Shown here in pieces: positions 1 to 7,603 of a DNA stretch of 21,375 bases. Every line of letters starts with the position of its first letter. The stretch's first letter is position 1. Location of the stretch: positions 1-21,375 of the forward strand of contig JAEZLF010000148.1 of assembly GCA_023435925.1 (NCBI GenBank), in the 5' to 3' direction. The DNA is from Bacillota bacterium. GTDB lineage: Bacteria > Bacillota > Clostridia > Acetivibrionales > DTU013. The notes below the pieces were generated by a model that saw nothing but the letters and a program-made list of their open reading frames with translations, made no database searches and was not told where the DNA came from. The position numbers and the translations under genes are program-made.

Positions 1-264
1 CCCCAGTACCAGGGCAACAGGCCACAGGGTGACAGACCCCAGTACCAGGGCAACAGGCCACAGGGCGATAGACCTCAATACGGTAACAGACCGCAAGGTG
101 ATAGGCCACCGTATCAGGGCAACAGGCCGCAGGGCGATAGACCTCAGTACCAGGGCAACAGGCCGCAGGGTGACAGACCTCAATACGGTAACAGGCCGCA
201 AGGCGACAGACCGCAATATGGCAACAGGCCGCAAGGCGACAGACCGCAATATGGCAACAGGCCT
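1..264 (+). repeat. Tandem 33/36-bp repeat inside infB
   Basis: Seven full in-frame units and one partial unit encode either the 12-residue PQYQGNRPQGDR or the 11-residue PQYGNRPQGDR (one unit begins PPY). Units run 1-36, 37-72, 73-105, 106-141, 142-177, 178-210, 211-243 and 244-264 (partial). Their lengths go 12,12,11 then 12,12,11 then 11, so units 1-3 and 4-6 form a 105-bp higher-order duplication. Every length change is a multiple of three and the frame is kept. The array is already under way at base 1 and so probably extends upstream. Confidence 0.95.
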
Positions 265-2361
265 CTTGATATTCCAAAACCGGATCTGACTGTTGCACAA
301 AAGGAAGAGCTTGGATCACAGAGAAGTGAAATCAGACGCGAATTCAGCAGTCTGGATAAAGATAAGGATGTGAAGAGAGAGCAGAGAAAGGAAGCTCCTA
401 AAGCACAACCTGTGGCAAAAGGTGCAAATAAGCGCATTAAGCCTACTCATATTGGTCTTTCTGAAAAGAAGGGCGTTTCTGAGGTGCTTTCGGAAGACTT
501 CATACTGAACGTATTCTATGACGATGATAATGCATCTAAGAAAAAGAGGCAGAACAGGACTAGAAGAGACAGGGATTTACCGCAGAAGTACATCCCCCAG
601 AGAGCTGTCCTTACATCAATAAAAATTCCGGAAATCCTTACGGTCAAGGACTTGGCAGAGTCATTAAAAAAGACTTCTGCAGATGTGATCAAGAAATTGA
701 TGGCTTTGGGTATGATGGCTACTTTGAATCAGGAGATCGACTTTGATACAGCAACGATTGTAGCTGAAGAATACGGTGTTAAGACAGAAAAAGAAATTGT
801 AATCAACGAAGAGGATATATTGTTTGACGATACAGAGCAGGATGATCCCGACAAGCTTGTTCCAAGACCACCGGTTGTTGTGGTTATGGGGCATGTTGAC
901 CATGGTAAAACGTCACTTCTTGACGCAATACGCTCAACTCATGTCATAGAAAGTGAAGCAGGCGGAATCACCCAGCATATTGGTGCTTATATGGTAGAGA
1001 TCAATGATAGGAATATAACATTCCTTGACACACCAGGTCATGAAGCATTTACCTCAATGAGAGCCAGAGGAGCTCAGGTGACGGATATTGCCATATTGGT
1101 GGTAGCAGCAGATGACGGTGTTATGCCCCAGACGGTTGAAGCAATCAACCACGCAAAGGCGGCTAATGTGTCAATCATTGTTGCCATTAACAAAATTGAC
1201 AAGCCGGGAGCTAATCCTGACAGAGTCAAGCAGGAGCTGACACAGCACGGCCTGGTTTCAGAGGAATGGGGCGGAGATGTTATCTGTGTGAATGTATCTG
1301 CCAAGAAAAGAGAGAATATCGACCACCTGCTTGAAATGGTTTTGTTAACAGCGGATGTCCTTGAGCTAAAAGCAGATCCGAATAGACAGGCCAAAGGTAC
1401 TATAATCGAAGCTAAACTTGACAAGAACAGAGGCTCTCTGGCTACCGTGCTTGTACAAAGAGGAACCCTTAATGTGGGAGATTCTATTGTTACCGGTACA
1501 ACTGTAGGAAGAATCAGAGCTATGGTTGACGATAAAGGAAATACGGTAAAGAGCGCAGGGCCGTCAACACCGGTTGAAATACTGGGACTTCCGGATGTTC
1601 CTGAAGCTGGAGAGGTATTCTACGCAATTGAAGATGAGAAGGTAGCAAAACATCTTGCAGAGAAGAGAAAGTTCAAGCAGAAGGAAGTACAGATGAACAC
1701 AACATCCAGAGTTTCATTGGATGATTTGTACAAACAGATTATAGAGGGTAAGGTCAAGGATCTGAATATTATAGTGAAGGCGGACGTTCAAGGCTCAGTA
1801 GAGGCAGTGAAGCAGTCACTCGAAAAGCTGGCAAATGATGAGGTCAGAGTCAACATTGTTCATGGCGGGGTTGGTGCGATTACAGAATCCGATGTGACAC
1901 TTGCCAGTGTTTCCAATGCGATCATCATAGGCTTTAACGTAAGACCCGGTGCAAATGTAAGCGAAGCTGCTGAAGCTGCCGGTGTTGATATAAGATTGTA
2001 CAGAGTTATATACAATGCCATCGAAGATATCCAGGCAGCTATGAAGGGAATGCTGGAACCTACGTTTAAGGAAGTCGTATTGGGGCATACTGAGGTCAGA
2101 CAGATCTTTAAGGTGTCCGGTATTGGTACGATTGCCGGAGGCTATGTGACTGACGGTAAGATTACCAGAAACTCGGATGTCAGAGTAATCAGAGACGGCA
2201 TCGTATTGCATGAAGGTAAGCTTGCTTCGCTGAAACGATTCAAGGATGACGCGAAAGAAGTGCTGCAGGGGTACGAATGCGGTTTATCCGTTGAAAGGTT
2301 CAATGATATCAAGGAAAATGATGTGATTGAAGCCTTTACGATGGAAGAAGTCAAGAGGTAA
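1..2361 (+). CDS. infB: Translation initiation factor IF-2 (5' end outside window)
   Basis: IF-2 is the GTPase that places initiator fMet-tRNA on the 30S subunit and promotes 50S joining. The frame is open from base 1 to the TAA at 2359-2361 (786 codons visible), so the true start lies upstream; a GTG at 370 is in frame but is not the start of the protein. Visible codons 1-88 are a proline/glutamine/glycine/arginine tandem repeat, followed by a charged linker and the IF2_N helical domain at about codons 211-260. The G domain follows, with G1 GHVDHGKT at 297-304, GGITQHIG as switch I, DTPGH at about 343, NKID at 397 and SAK after it. The rest matches IF-2 domains II to IV and includes the conserved stretch VKADVQGSVEA. 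Family identity is certain. The repetitive N-terminus is disordered-looking and its function is unknown. A terminator lies just downstream. Confidence 0.98.
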   Translation, partial: PQYQGNRPQGDRPQYQGNRPQGDRPQYGNRPQGDRPPYQGNRPQGDRPQYQGNRPQGDRPQYGNRPQGDRPQYGNRPQGDRPQYGNRPLDIPKPDLTVAQKEELGSQRSEIRREFSSLDKDKDVKREQRKEAPKAQPVAKGANKRIKPTHIGLSEKKGVSEVLSEDFILNVFYDDDNASKKKRQNRTRRDRDLPQKYIPQRAVLTSIKIPEILTVKDLAESLKKTSADVIKKLMALGMMATLNQEIDFDTATIVAEEYGVKTEKEIVINEEDILFDDTEQDDPDKLVPRPPVVVVMGHVDHGKTSLLDAIRSTHVIESEAGGITQHIGAYMVEINDRNITFLDTPGHEAFTSMRARGAQVTDIAILVVAADDGVMPQTVEAINHAKAANVSIIVAINKIDKPGANPDRVKQELTQHGLVSEEWGGDVICVNVSAKKRENIDHLLEMVLLTADVLELKADPNRQAKGTIIEAKLDKNRGSLATVLVQRGTLNVGDSIVTGTTVGRIRAMVDDKGNTVKSAGPSTPVEILGLPDVPEAGEVFYAIEDEKVAKHLAEKRKFKQKEVQMNTTSRVSLDDLYKQIIEGKVKDLNIIVKADVQGSVEAVKQSLEKLANDEVRVNIVHGGVGAITESDVTLASVSNAIIIGFNVRPGANVSEAAEAAGVDIRLYRVIYNAIEDIQAAMKGMLEPTFKEVVLGHTEVRQIFKVSGIGTIAGGYVTDGKITRNSDVRVIRDGIVLHEGKLASLKRFKDDAKEVLQGYECGLSVERFNDIKENDVIEAFTMEEVKR

Positions 2362-2390
2362 TTTGGGTCAGAGATAATGGATATCAGGCT

Positions 2391-2424
2391 GGACGGGCGG
2401 TTATACTGTCTGCCCGGCCTTTTT
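2391..2424 (+). terminator. Rho-independent terminator after infB
   Basis: GGACGGGCGG at 2391-2400 pairs with CTGCCCGGCC at 2410-2419, with one mismatch and one G-T pair, around a 9-nt loop. It is followed directly by five T residues (2420-2424). It lies 30 nt past the infB stop. This suggests that rbfA and the following genes need either read-through or a separate promoter, unlike the tight infB-rbfA coupling common in Firmicutes. Confidence 0.8.
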
Positions 2425-2524
2425 ATCAAATGCTCCTAAGACCTTTGCCTCTATAGGTGGGGAATAAACAGATTCCCACTTCAGTGGTGGGTTCAATCTC
2501 CCTCTGAAGGAGCATTTGATAAAA
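2421..2524. repeat. 104-bp element with 17-bp perfect inverted ends
   Basis: TTTTATCAAATGCTCCT at 2421-2437 is the exact reverse complement of the 17 bases at 2508-2524. The 70-bp core has further hairpin potential, for example a GGTGGGGAAT-like arm facing ATTCCCACTT, and CCCAC facing GTGGTGGG at 2474-2491. The right arm also forms its own hairpin, GAGCATTT-GATA-AAATGCTC (2510-2529). No gene is encoded. The left arm begins inside the T-tract of the infB terminator. It may be a MITE-like element, an IS200/IS605-type end remnant or a structured RNA; I see no clear target duplication. Confidence 0.65.
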
Positions 2525-2529
2525 TGCTC

Positions 2530-2610
2530 GCGGCGCGATACACACAAAACGCATAAGGAAGGCGCTAAAGCGCCCGCGTTTTGGCGTACAATTCGCGCAA
2601 GCGCTCATTG
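2530..2610 (+). repeat. Dispersed palindromic element, copy A
   Basis: This stretch shares an identical 18-bp block (GCGATACACACAAAACGC, 2535-2552), a closely similar GGAAGG-GCGCC hairpin block, and a similar right end (ACAATTC, GCAAGCG, TCATTGA) with 8881-8987. It is itself an imperfect palindrome: GCGATACACACAAAACGC on the left faces GCGTTTTGGCGTACAATTCGC on the right. The small hairpin GGCGC-TAAA-GCGCC sits between them at 2561-2574. The element ends about 5 nt before the rbfA Shine-Dalgarno sequence, so it would lie in any leader that reaches rbfA. It is shorter than copy B by about 26 nt in its right half. Confidence 0.8.
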
Positions 2611-2624
2611 AAAAAGGAGTGGTA

Positions 2625-2984
2625 ATGATGGATAGAACAGGTAGAATATCGGAAGAAATGAAAAAGGAAATCAGCGCATTAATCCAAAATGGACTGAAGG
2701 ATCCAAGACTGCCTAAGATGATCAGCGTTACATCAGCTGATGTGACAAGGGACTTACGCTATGCAAAGGTATATATCAGTGTGTTGGGGTCTGAAGAAGA
2801 CAAAAAGAATGCGCTTGAGGGATTGAAAAGTGCTGCCGGTTTCATTAGGCGCGAGGTTGGACACAAGCTTCAGCTGAGATATTCACCGGAATTATTGTTT
2901 GAGCTGGACAACTCAATAGAAAGAGGCGTTTATATCAGCAAGCTGATTAACGACACGCTCCAAGGAAAACAAGAGGAGAAATAA
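2625..2984 (+). CDS. rbfA: Ribosome-binding factor A
   Basis: RbfA is a small KH-fold protein that binds the immature 30S subunit near 16S rRNA helix 1 and is needed for late 30S maturation and cold growth. The 119-residue product has the family pattern throughout: RTGRISEEMKKEI at the start, KVYISVLG near residue 45, AGFIRREVG near residue 70, then the PELLFELDNSIERG segment. AGGAG at 2615-2619 precedes ATG codons at 2625 and 2628; I took the first, but either is possible. A GTG at 2619 overlaps the ribosome binding site and is unlikely. The TAA stop is followed with no gap by the nrnA ATG, so the two are translationally coupled. Palindromic element copy A lies immediately upstream. Confidence 0.95.
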   Translation: MMDRTGRISEEMKKEISALIQNGLKDPRLPKMISVTSADVTRDLRYAKVYISVLGSEEDKKNALEGLKSAAGFIRREVGHKLQLRYSPELLFELDNSIERGVYISKLINDTLQGKQEEK

Positions 2985-3938
2985 ATGCTGAGCAAAATTG
3001 CAGAAATCATAGCAGAATCAAATAATATTGCCATACTACCTCATGTAGCTGCGGATGGAGATGCACTTGGTTCGGCATTTGCACTGGCACTGGCGGTTTC
3101 CGGTATGGGAAAAAGTGTAACGGTATTTCTGGAGGAAGACATTCCGCATATTTATGGCTTTCTACCCGGAAAAGAATTATCTGAGATTTTCACAAAGCCG
3201 AAAGGGAACTATGATGTTGTGATTGCTGCTGATTGCGGAGATACCGGAAGACTCGGCAGCAGGAATGAGATATTTGACGGCACGGACAGGACCGTCAATA
3301 TCGATCATCATGAAACCAATACATTCTTTGCCGGAATTAATTACGTTGATACAGCCTCTTCAGCTACAGGTGAAGTCATCTACAAGCTGCTTGAGCTACT
3401 TGAAATAACACCGGATAAGGATATAGCCACTTGCCTTTATGTAGCCATATCAACAGATACAGGCTCTTTCCGGTATAGCAATACAACGCCGGTTACGCAT
3501 AAAATAGCTGCGGAGCTTATCAAATCAGGTGTTGATGTAGCATATGTCTCACAAAAGGTTTTTGATGTGACGACTTATGAGAAAGTAAAACTGACCGGTG
3601 AGGCGATTCATTCACTGGAGCTGTTTGAAAATGGAAGAATTGCCGTAATGACATTAACCCAAGAACTGCTCCAAAAAACCGGAGCGAAGGATGACGATTG
3701 CAGCGGAATTATCAACACTGCCAGAAATATCGAGGGGGTAGAGGTAGCCGTACTGCTAAGGCAGCTGGATAATGAAGAAATCAAGGTCAATTTGCGATCC
3801 AACTCGACCGTTGATGTTTCTGCAATTGCCAGCAGTTATTCGGGGGGCGGTCACAAAAAAGCGGCAGGATATACTACCGGTGGTAAGCTGGAAGAAGTAA
3901 AAAGCAAGCTGCTGGAATTGATAAGGAACGCGTTTTGA
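2985..3938 (+). CDS. nrnA: DHH-family oligoribonuclease / pAp phosphatase NrnA
   Basis: NrnA degrades 2-5 nt RNA fragments (nanoRNA) and, in characterised relatives, dephosphorylates 3'-phosphoadenosine 5'-phosphate. The 317-residue protein carries the metal-binding motifs of the DHH superfamily: HVAADGD at 20-26, DCGD at 83-86 and the DHH triad at 107-109. The C-terminal DHHA1 substrate-binding motif SGGGHKKAAG is also present. The length is normal for the family. The start ATG abuts the rbfA stop, with GAGGAG just upstream inside rbfA. The truB ATG begins one base after its TGA. Cytoplasmic; in this neighbourhood it is the usual companion of rbfA and truB. Confidence 0.95.
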   Translation: MLSKIAEIIAESNNIAILPHVAADGDALGSAFALALAVSGMGKSVTVFLEEDIPHIYGFLPGKELSEIFTKPKGNYDVVIAADCGDTGRLGSRNEIFDGTDRTVNIDHHETNTFFAGINYVDTASSATGEVIYKLLELLEITPDKDIATCLYVAISTDTGSFRYSNTTPVTHKIAAELIKSGVDVAYVSQKVFDVTTYEKVKLTGEAIHSLELFENGRIAVMTLTQELLQKTGAKDDDCSGIINTARNIEGVEVAVLLRQLDNEEIKVNLRSNSTVDVSAIASSYSGGGHKKAAGYTTGGKLEEVKSKLLELIRNAF

Positions 3939-3939
3939 T

Positions 3940-4908
3940 ATGAATGAGGTCATGAATGGGATCATAGATGTATTGAAGCCATCGGGCATGACATCCTTTG
4001 ATGTGGTTGCACATTTACGGGGGTTGCTGGGTATCCGGAAAATAGGTCATGCCGGAACGCTTGATCCTTTGGCAGCAGGTGTACTTCCGATGTGTATCGG
4101 GAGGGCTACCAGAGCGATAGAATTTTTGATGGACAAGGACAAGTATTACCGCGCAGAGCTCACTCTAGGTGTTGTGACTGATTCGCAGGATTCGACCGGT
4201 AATGTGATTTCCACTGCAGAAGTAAATTGTTCCGATACAGAAATTGAAGCGGCAGTCCGGTCATTTACGGGTAAGTACCTTCAGATGCCACCGATGCATT
4301 CAGCATTGAAGGTTGGCGGGAAACGACTGTACGAGCTTGCGAGAGATGGTGTGGAGATTGAAAGGCAACAGCGGGAGCTGATGGTTTATTCATCTGCAGT
4401 TCTGGGTATTGAAAGAGACAGCAGCACAAAAGTGATGTTTGATGTACATTGTTCGAAGGGCACCTATATCAGAACATTGTGTGCAGATATTGGCGAGCGG
4501 ATCGGCTGTGGAGGTCATATGTCGTTTTTATTACGAAAAAGAGCCGGTCCTTTTGAAATAAAAGATGCATTCACTCTTGAAGATTTGGCAGAAATGCAAA
4601 GCAACGGGACGATTCAGACAGCGTTTCTTGGAGTGGAAAGTATTTTTTGCGCATATCCCTGTTATAAGCTGGATGAACAGTCCGATAAAAAATTCCGGAA
4701 CGGAATGAATGTAAAAGTTCCGGATATTCAGAGTTTGGCAAACGAAAGCGATGGAGATTTATGCAGCGGCGGGAGCAACGAGTGTGATGATGGAAGTAAG
4801 ATAAACAGCTATGTCCGCGTGTATAGTGTTACCGGTAAGTTTATTGCACTGGGCGAAGTGAAGAAGGATGAAGGGAAATCCTGGCTGAAGGTTAAAAAAT
4901 TCTTTTAA
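3940..4908 (+). CDS. truB: tRNA pseudouridine(55) synthase TruB
   Basis: TruB isomerises U55 in the T-loop of nearly all tRNAs. The catalytic region GHAGTLDPLAAGVLP is intact, with the nucleophilic aspartate at residue 42 of this reading. KYYRAELTLGV, MPPMHSALKVGGKRLYELAR and SKGTYIRTLCADIG are the other family motifs. The product is 322 residues, slightly long. The extra length lies in a polar, acidic, Gly/Ser-rich stretch at about residues 262-290, inside the C-terminal PUA-like region. An alternative ATG at 3952 (MNGIIDVLKPSG) matches the usual TruB start better by homology. The upstream ATG is kept because a GAGG lies too close to the second one. It is one base from nrnA and part of the same operon. 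Confidence 0.95.
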   Translation: MNEVMNGIIDVLKPSGMTSFDVVAHLRGLLGIRKIGHAGTLDPLAAGVLPMCIGRATRAIEFLMDKDKYYRAELTLGVVTDSQDSTGNVISTAEVNCSDTEIEAAVRSFTGKYLQMPPMHSALKVGGKRLYELARDGVEIERQQRELMVYSSAVLGIERDSSTKVMFDVHCSKGTYIRTLCADIGERIGCGGHMSFLLRKRAGPFEIKDAFTLEDLAEMQSNGTIQTAFLGVESIFCAYPCYKLDEQSDKKFRNGMNVKVPDIQSLANESDGDLCSGGSNECDDGSKINSYVRVYSVTGKFIALGEVKKDEGKSWLKVKKFF

Positions 4909-4930
4909 GGTATGATTGGGGTCATTACAG

Positions 4931-5869
4931 ATGAAAGCAATATTTGGATCAGAAAACGGTAAGTTTGAAAAAGGTTCAACAGCGGTCGGCCTTGGAAATT
5001 TTGACGGACTGCACATCGGGCATATGGCTTTGATAAACACATTGATCAGCGAGAGCAGGATGAATGGCCTGGAATCCATTATCTATACCTTTACAAAGCA
5101 TCCGGAGAACATTCTCAGAAAAAAGCTGTTTACCCCATTACTGATGACGGTGGGTAAAAAAATTCAAATTTTGAGTGAGACTGCCCTTCATTATATTTGT
5201 TTCGATGAATTTCATGAGAGCTATTCCAGAATGAAGCCGGAAAGCTTTGTAAAGGATGTGCTTGTGGGCAGACTTGGCGCAAGACTTCTTGTGGCGGGTT
5301 TTAACTATCGGTTCGGATTCATGGGGGAAGGCGACGTAAATCTGCTTCATGAACTCGGGAAAAAGTACAATTATAAATTGATTGTGATTCCGCCTGTCAA
5401 AATCGATAATGAAGTCGTAAGCAGTACACGTATCCGGCAGCATGTAACCAAAGGGGATATGGAGGGAGTCTTCAGGCTCCTGGGCCGTCATTACTCCATT
5501 ACGGGAGAGGTGCTGGACGGAAAGCAGATTGGTCGCAGGATCGGATTTCCTACTGCAAATCTGGAACCGGAGAAGTATTTAATTATGCCTCATAAGGGAG
5601 TATACATTACAAGAACCCTTTACGACGGTAAGTTTTTCAACAGCGTGACCAGCATAGGTGTTAACCCCACCTTTGGTGACACGGATAGAATAAGTGTAGA
5701 AACCCATATTTTGAATTTTGACCGGGACATTTACAGAAGTAGCATTGAAGTATTCTTTTTGAAAAAGTTGCGAAATGAATTAAAATTTCCGAACGGTGAA
5801 GAGCTGTCGAGACAAATACAAAAAGATATACAAGCTACAAGAGCATATTTTGATTTAAAGGATGAATAA
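4931..5869 (+). CDS. ribF: Bifunctional riboflavin kinase / FAD synthetase RibF
   Basis: RibF phosphorylates riboflavin to FMN and adenylylates FMN to FAD. The 312-residue protein has the nucleotidyltransferase motif GNFDGLHIGH at 22-31. The second half is the riboflavin kinase domain, with GRRIGFPTANL at about 201-211 and a VNPTFGDT-type motif after it. I chose the ATG at 4931, preceded by GGGGT at 4918-4921, over an in-frame TTG at 4916. It sits 22 nt after truB, completing the rbfA-nrnA-truB-ribF string that is common in Firmicutes. No FMN riboswitch is visible, which fits an internal operon gene. No obvious terminator follows in the 157-nt gap before the ABC ATPase gene. Confidence 0.95.
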   Translation: MKAIFGSENGKFEKGSTAVGLGNFDGLHIGHMALINTLISESRMNGLESIIYTFTKHPENILRKKLFTPLLMTVGKKIQILSETALHYICFDEFHESYSRMKPESFVKDVLVGRLGARLLVAGFNYRFGFMGEGDVNLLHELGKKYNYKLIVIPPVKIDNEVVSSTRIRQHVTKGDMEGVFRLLGRHYSITGEVLDGKQIGRRIGFPTANLEPEKYLIMPHKGVYITRTLYDGKFFNSVTSIGVNPTFGDTDRISVETHILNFDRDIYRSSIEVFFLKKLRNELKFPNGEELSRQIQKDIQATRAYFDLKDE

Positions 5870-5947
5870 AGATAAACTTGTTAGGTTAATTTCATAAAAT
5901 AGGTAATAATTTTAAGACAAAACAGAATATAAAACGTATCTAAGCAT

Positions 5948-5971
5948 GAATGTGATGTAATCAACACATTC
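5948..5971. promoter_or_regulatory. Inverted repeat upstream of the exporter operon
   Basis: GAATGTG (5948-5954) and CACATTC (5965-5971) are perfect 7-bp arms around a 10-nt spacer, about 55 bp before the ATPase start codon. It could be a regulator binding site for the exporter operon or a weak ribF terminator, since GTTTTT follows a few bases later. I see no convincing -35/-10 pair in this AT-rich 157-nt gap. Confidence 0.3.
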
Positions 5972-6026
5972 TGATTGTTTTTCAAGGGAGCTGTTTTGTT
6001 TGCATAACTTAAAGGATGGTAGAAGC

Positions 6027-6761
6027 ATGATCATCAAAATGGATAAATTGGGTAAAATATACAGCACAGGAAAGATCGAAGTGGAAGCATTGAAAAATGT
6101 CAATTTGAACATTGAAATGGGTGAATTTGTTTCCATTATGGGTCCTTCGGGATCTGGCAAATCTACACTGATGAATATTATAGGCTGTCTTGACAGGGCG
6201 ACTGCCGGTTACTATGAGCTCGATGGTGTGAGCATATCGAGCCTGGATGATATTGAACTGGCTAAAATCCGCAATCTGAAAATCGGCTTTGTATTTCAAT
6301 CTTTCAATCTTCTTCCCAGAATCACAGCGCTGCAAAATGTGGAACTGCCTATGATCTATGCAGGAGTGGGAAAGAAAGAACGGAGAAGGAAAGCGATTGA
6401 AGCTCTCGAGAGAGTTAGTCTGGCAGACCGGATGGACCATAAACCCAATGAGCTGTCTGGTGGGCAGAAACAGAGGGTGGCAATCGCAAGAGCTCTCGTG
6501 AATACACCGGCTATTATTCTTGCCGATGAGCCTACCGGTAATTTGGATACGGCGGCAGGGGAGGATATTATGGCGGTCTTTCAGGAACTGAACAGGGAAG
6601 GTGTCACCATCGTACTGGTAACGCATGAACCGGATATTGCGCAGCATACAAAAAGGGTTGTCACATTCCGTGATGGGTTTTTAACCAGCGATGAACATAT
6701 AAAACGGCCTGTTGATGCGAGAGAGCTGATTAATGCAAGAAAAACACAGGAAGTAGTCTGA
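6027..6761 (+). CDS. ABC transporter ATP-binding protein, MacB/LolD type
   Basis: This is the ATPase subunit of a type VII (MacB-like) export system. The 244-residue protein has Walker A GPSGSGKST at 39-47, a Q-loop in FVFQSFNLLP near 91, signature LSGGQ at 143-147, Walker B IILADEPTGNLD from 163, and the switch histidine H200. The phrase LADEPTGNLD and the FNLLP Q-loop are typical of the LolD/MacB/FtsE subfamily. The start ATG at 6027 follows AAAGGATGG at 6011-6019 with good spacing. The Yip1, adaptor and permease genes follow on the same strand, so it probably powers the permease at 9054. The substrate (antibiotic, peptide or lipid-linked) cannot be told from sequence. Confidence 0.93.
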   Translation: MIIKMDKLGKIYSTGKIEVEALKNVNLNIEMGEFVSIMGPSGSGKSTLMNIIGCLDRATAGYYELDGVSISSLDDIELAKIRNLKIGFVFQSFNLLPRITALQNVELPMIYAGVGKKERRRKAIEALERVSLADRMDHKPNELSGGQKQRVAIARALVNTPAIILADEPTGNLDTAAGEDIMAVFQELNREGVTIVLVTHEPDIAQHTKRVVTFRDGFLTSDEHIKRPVDARELINARKTQEVV

Positions 6762-6797
6762 TAATGATTAAATATTTCAGAGAAAGAGGTTGATTGT

Positions 6798-7547
6798 ATG
6801 TCTGAAGTTCAAATGAACTACATGAATGAGGAAGTTGTTTCGAAACAACCGGGGTTCCTAAAGAGAATTTTGTGGACGGTGACTTCACCCGGCAAACTCA
6901 TGGAAAATCTGGCACAGAGGCCGAGAGTGCTTTTTGGGTTAATACTCTCTGCACTGTCATTGGATGTGCTTTATTTGGCAAGACTGCCACTTTATAAAGA
7001 TTTTCTGCGTAACACCACTCTTGCTTCGTCAGAATATATGGAATCCTTGACGGGGCAGGCCATGACTGCTGAAATGATTGAGGAGAGTTTACCAACTGCT
7101 ATGGCATCGGGATTGATTTCGACCCCGTTTGCTGCGATTGTCGGAATGCTTTTCATTACTACAATTTTCTTTGCTATTTTTAAAATCATGGGTGGGCAAG
7201 GCAAATTCAAAGCGTACTTGTCGGTAACAGCCTATTCTGGCGTGATATCAGCTTTATATATGCTTTTGATACTGATTGTTTCCTTTTTTACAGGCAGTCT
7301 TCATCTGGATGTTCCGCTGACGAGTCTGGCCACACTGGCATCATCGGATATGGCAGGGACATTTCTCTATGGAATTTTGAAGGGGTTGGAAATTTTCAGT
7401 ATATGGAATTATGCAGTGATGGCGATTGGATTCACAGCCGTCAGCAAGCTGAAAAGCAAGCATGTATATATCGTAGTTGCAGCAATATTCCTTATTGGGC
7501 TTGTTATAGCCGGGTTCGGAGAAGCAGCTTTGAGTGCGTTTATGTAA
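6798..7547 (+). CDS. Yip1-family integral membrane protein
   Basis: This 249-residue protein has a polar N-terminal 25 residues, a segment typical of bacterial Yip1 proteins (ILWTVTSPGKLMENLAQRP), and about five hydrophobic membrane segments. These lie near residues 45-58, 110-130, 142-170, 190-215 and 225-245. Its biochemical role is not established. Genes of this family are often found in Clostridia beside MacAB-type exporters, as here between the ATPase (36 nt upstream) and the adaptor (56 nt downstream). ATG 6798 is preceded by AAAGAGGT. I infer that it supports assembly or membrane placement of the exporter, but nothing in the sequence proves this. Confidence 0.75.
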   Translation: MSEVQMNYMNEEVVSKQPGFLKRILWTVTSPGKLMENLAQRPRVLFGLILSALSLDVLYLARLPLYKDFLRNTTLASSEYMESLTGQAMTAEMIEESLPTAMASGLISTPFAAIVGMLFITTIFFAIFKIMGGQGKFKAYLSVTAYSGVISALYMLLILIVSFFTGSLHLDVPLTSLATLASSDMAGTFLYGILKGLEIFSIWNYAVMAIGFTAVSKLKSKHVYIVVAAIFLIGLVIAGFGEAALSAFM

Positions 7548-7603
7548 GCATTTGTGCAGTATAGAGCCATATAGACATAAAGAAGTTTTTGCGGAGGTTA
7601 ATA

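Noticed and set aside
29..289. 86-codon repetitive frame over the start of the window
   Set aside because: It is an out-of-frame reading of the infB tandem repeat; the true infB frame is open throughout the same stretch.
2516..2544. TTGATA-N17-TACACA as an outward promoter from the inverted-repeat element toward rbfA
   Set aside because: The -10 hexamer matches only three of six positions; too weak to call without start-site data.
2426..2608. Minus-strand 60-codon frame across the infB-rbfA gap
   Set aside because: It is built from the two repeat elements. A related minus-strand frame at 8681-8965 comes from the other copy of the palindromic element. Neither has a good ribosome binding site or a recognisable protein.
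4860..4930. FMN riboswitch before ribF
   Set aside because: The truB-ribF gap is only 22 nt and lacks the multi-helix RFN pattern.
6009..6647. Long minus-strand frame of 212 codons opposite the ABC ATPase
   Set aside because: It is antisense to a fully convincing ATPase with all motifs; its translation has no family features and follows from codon bias.
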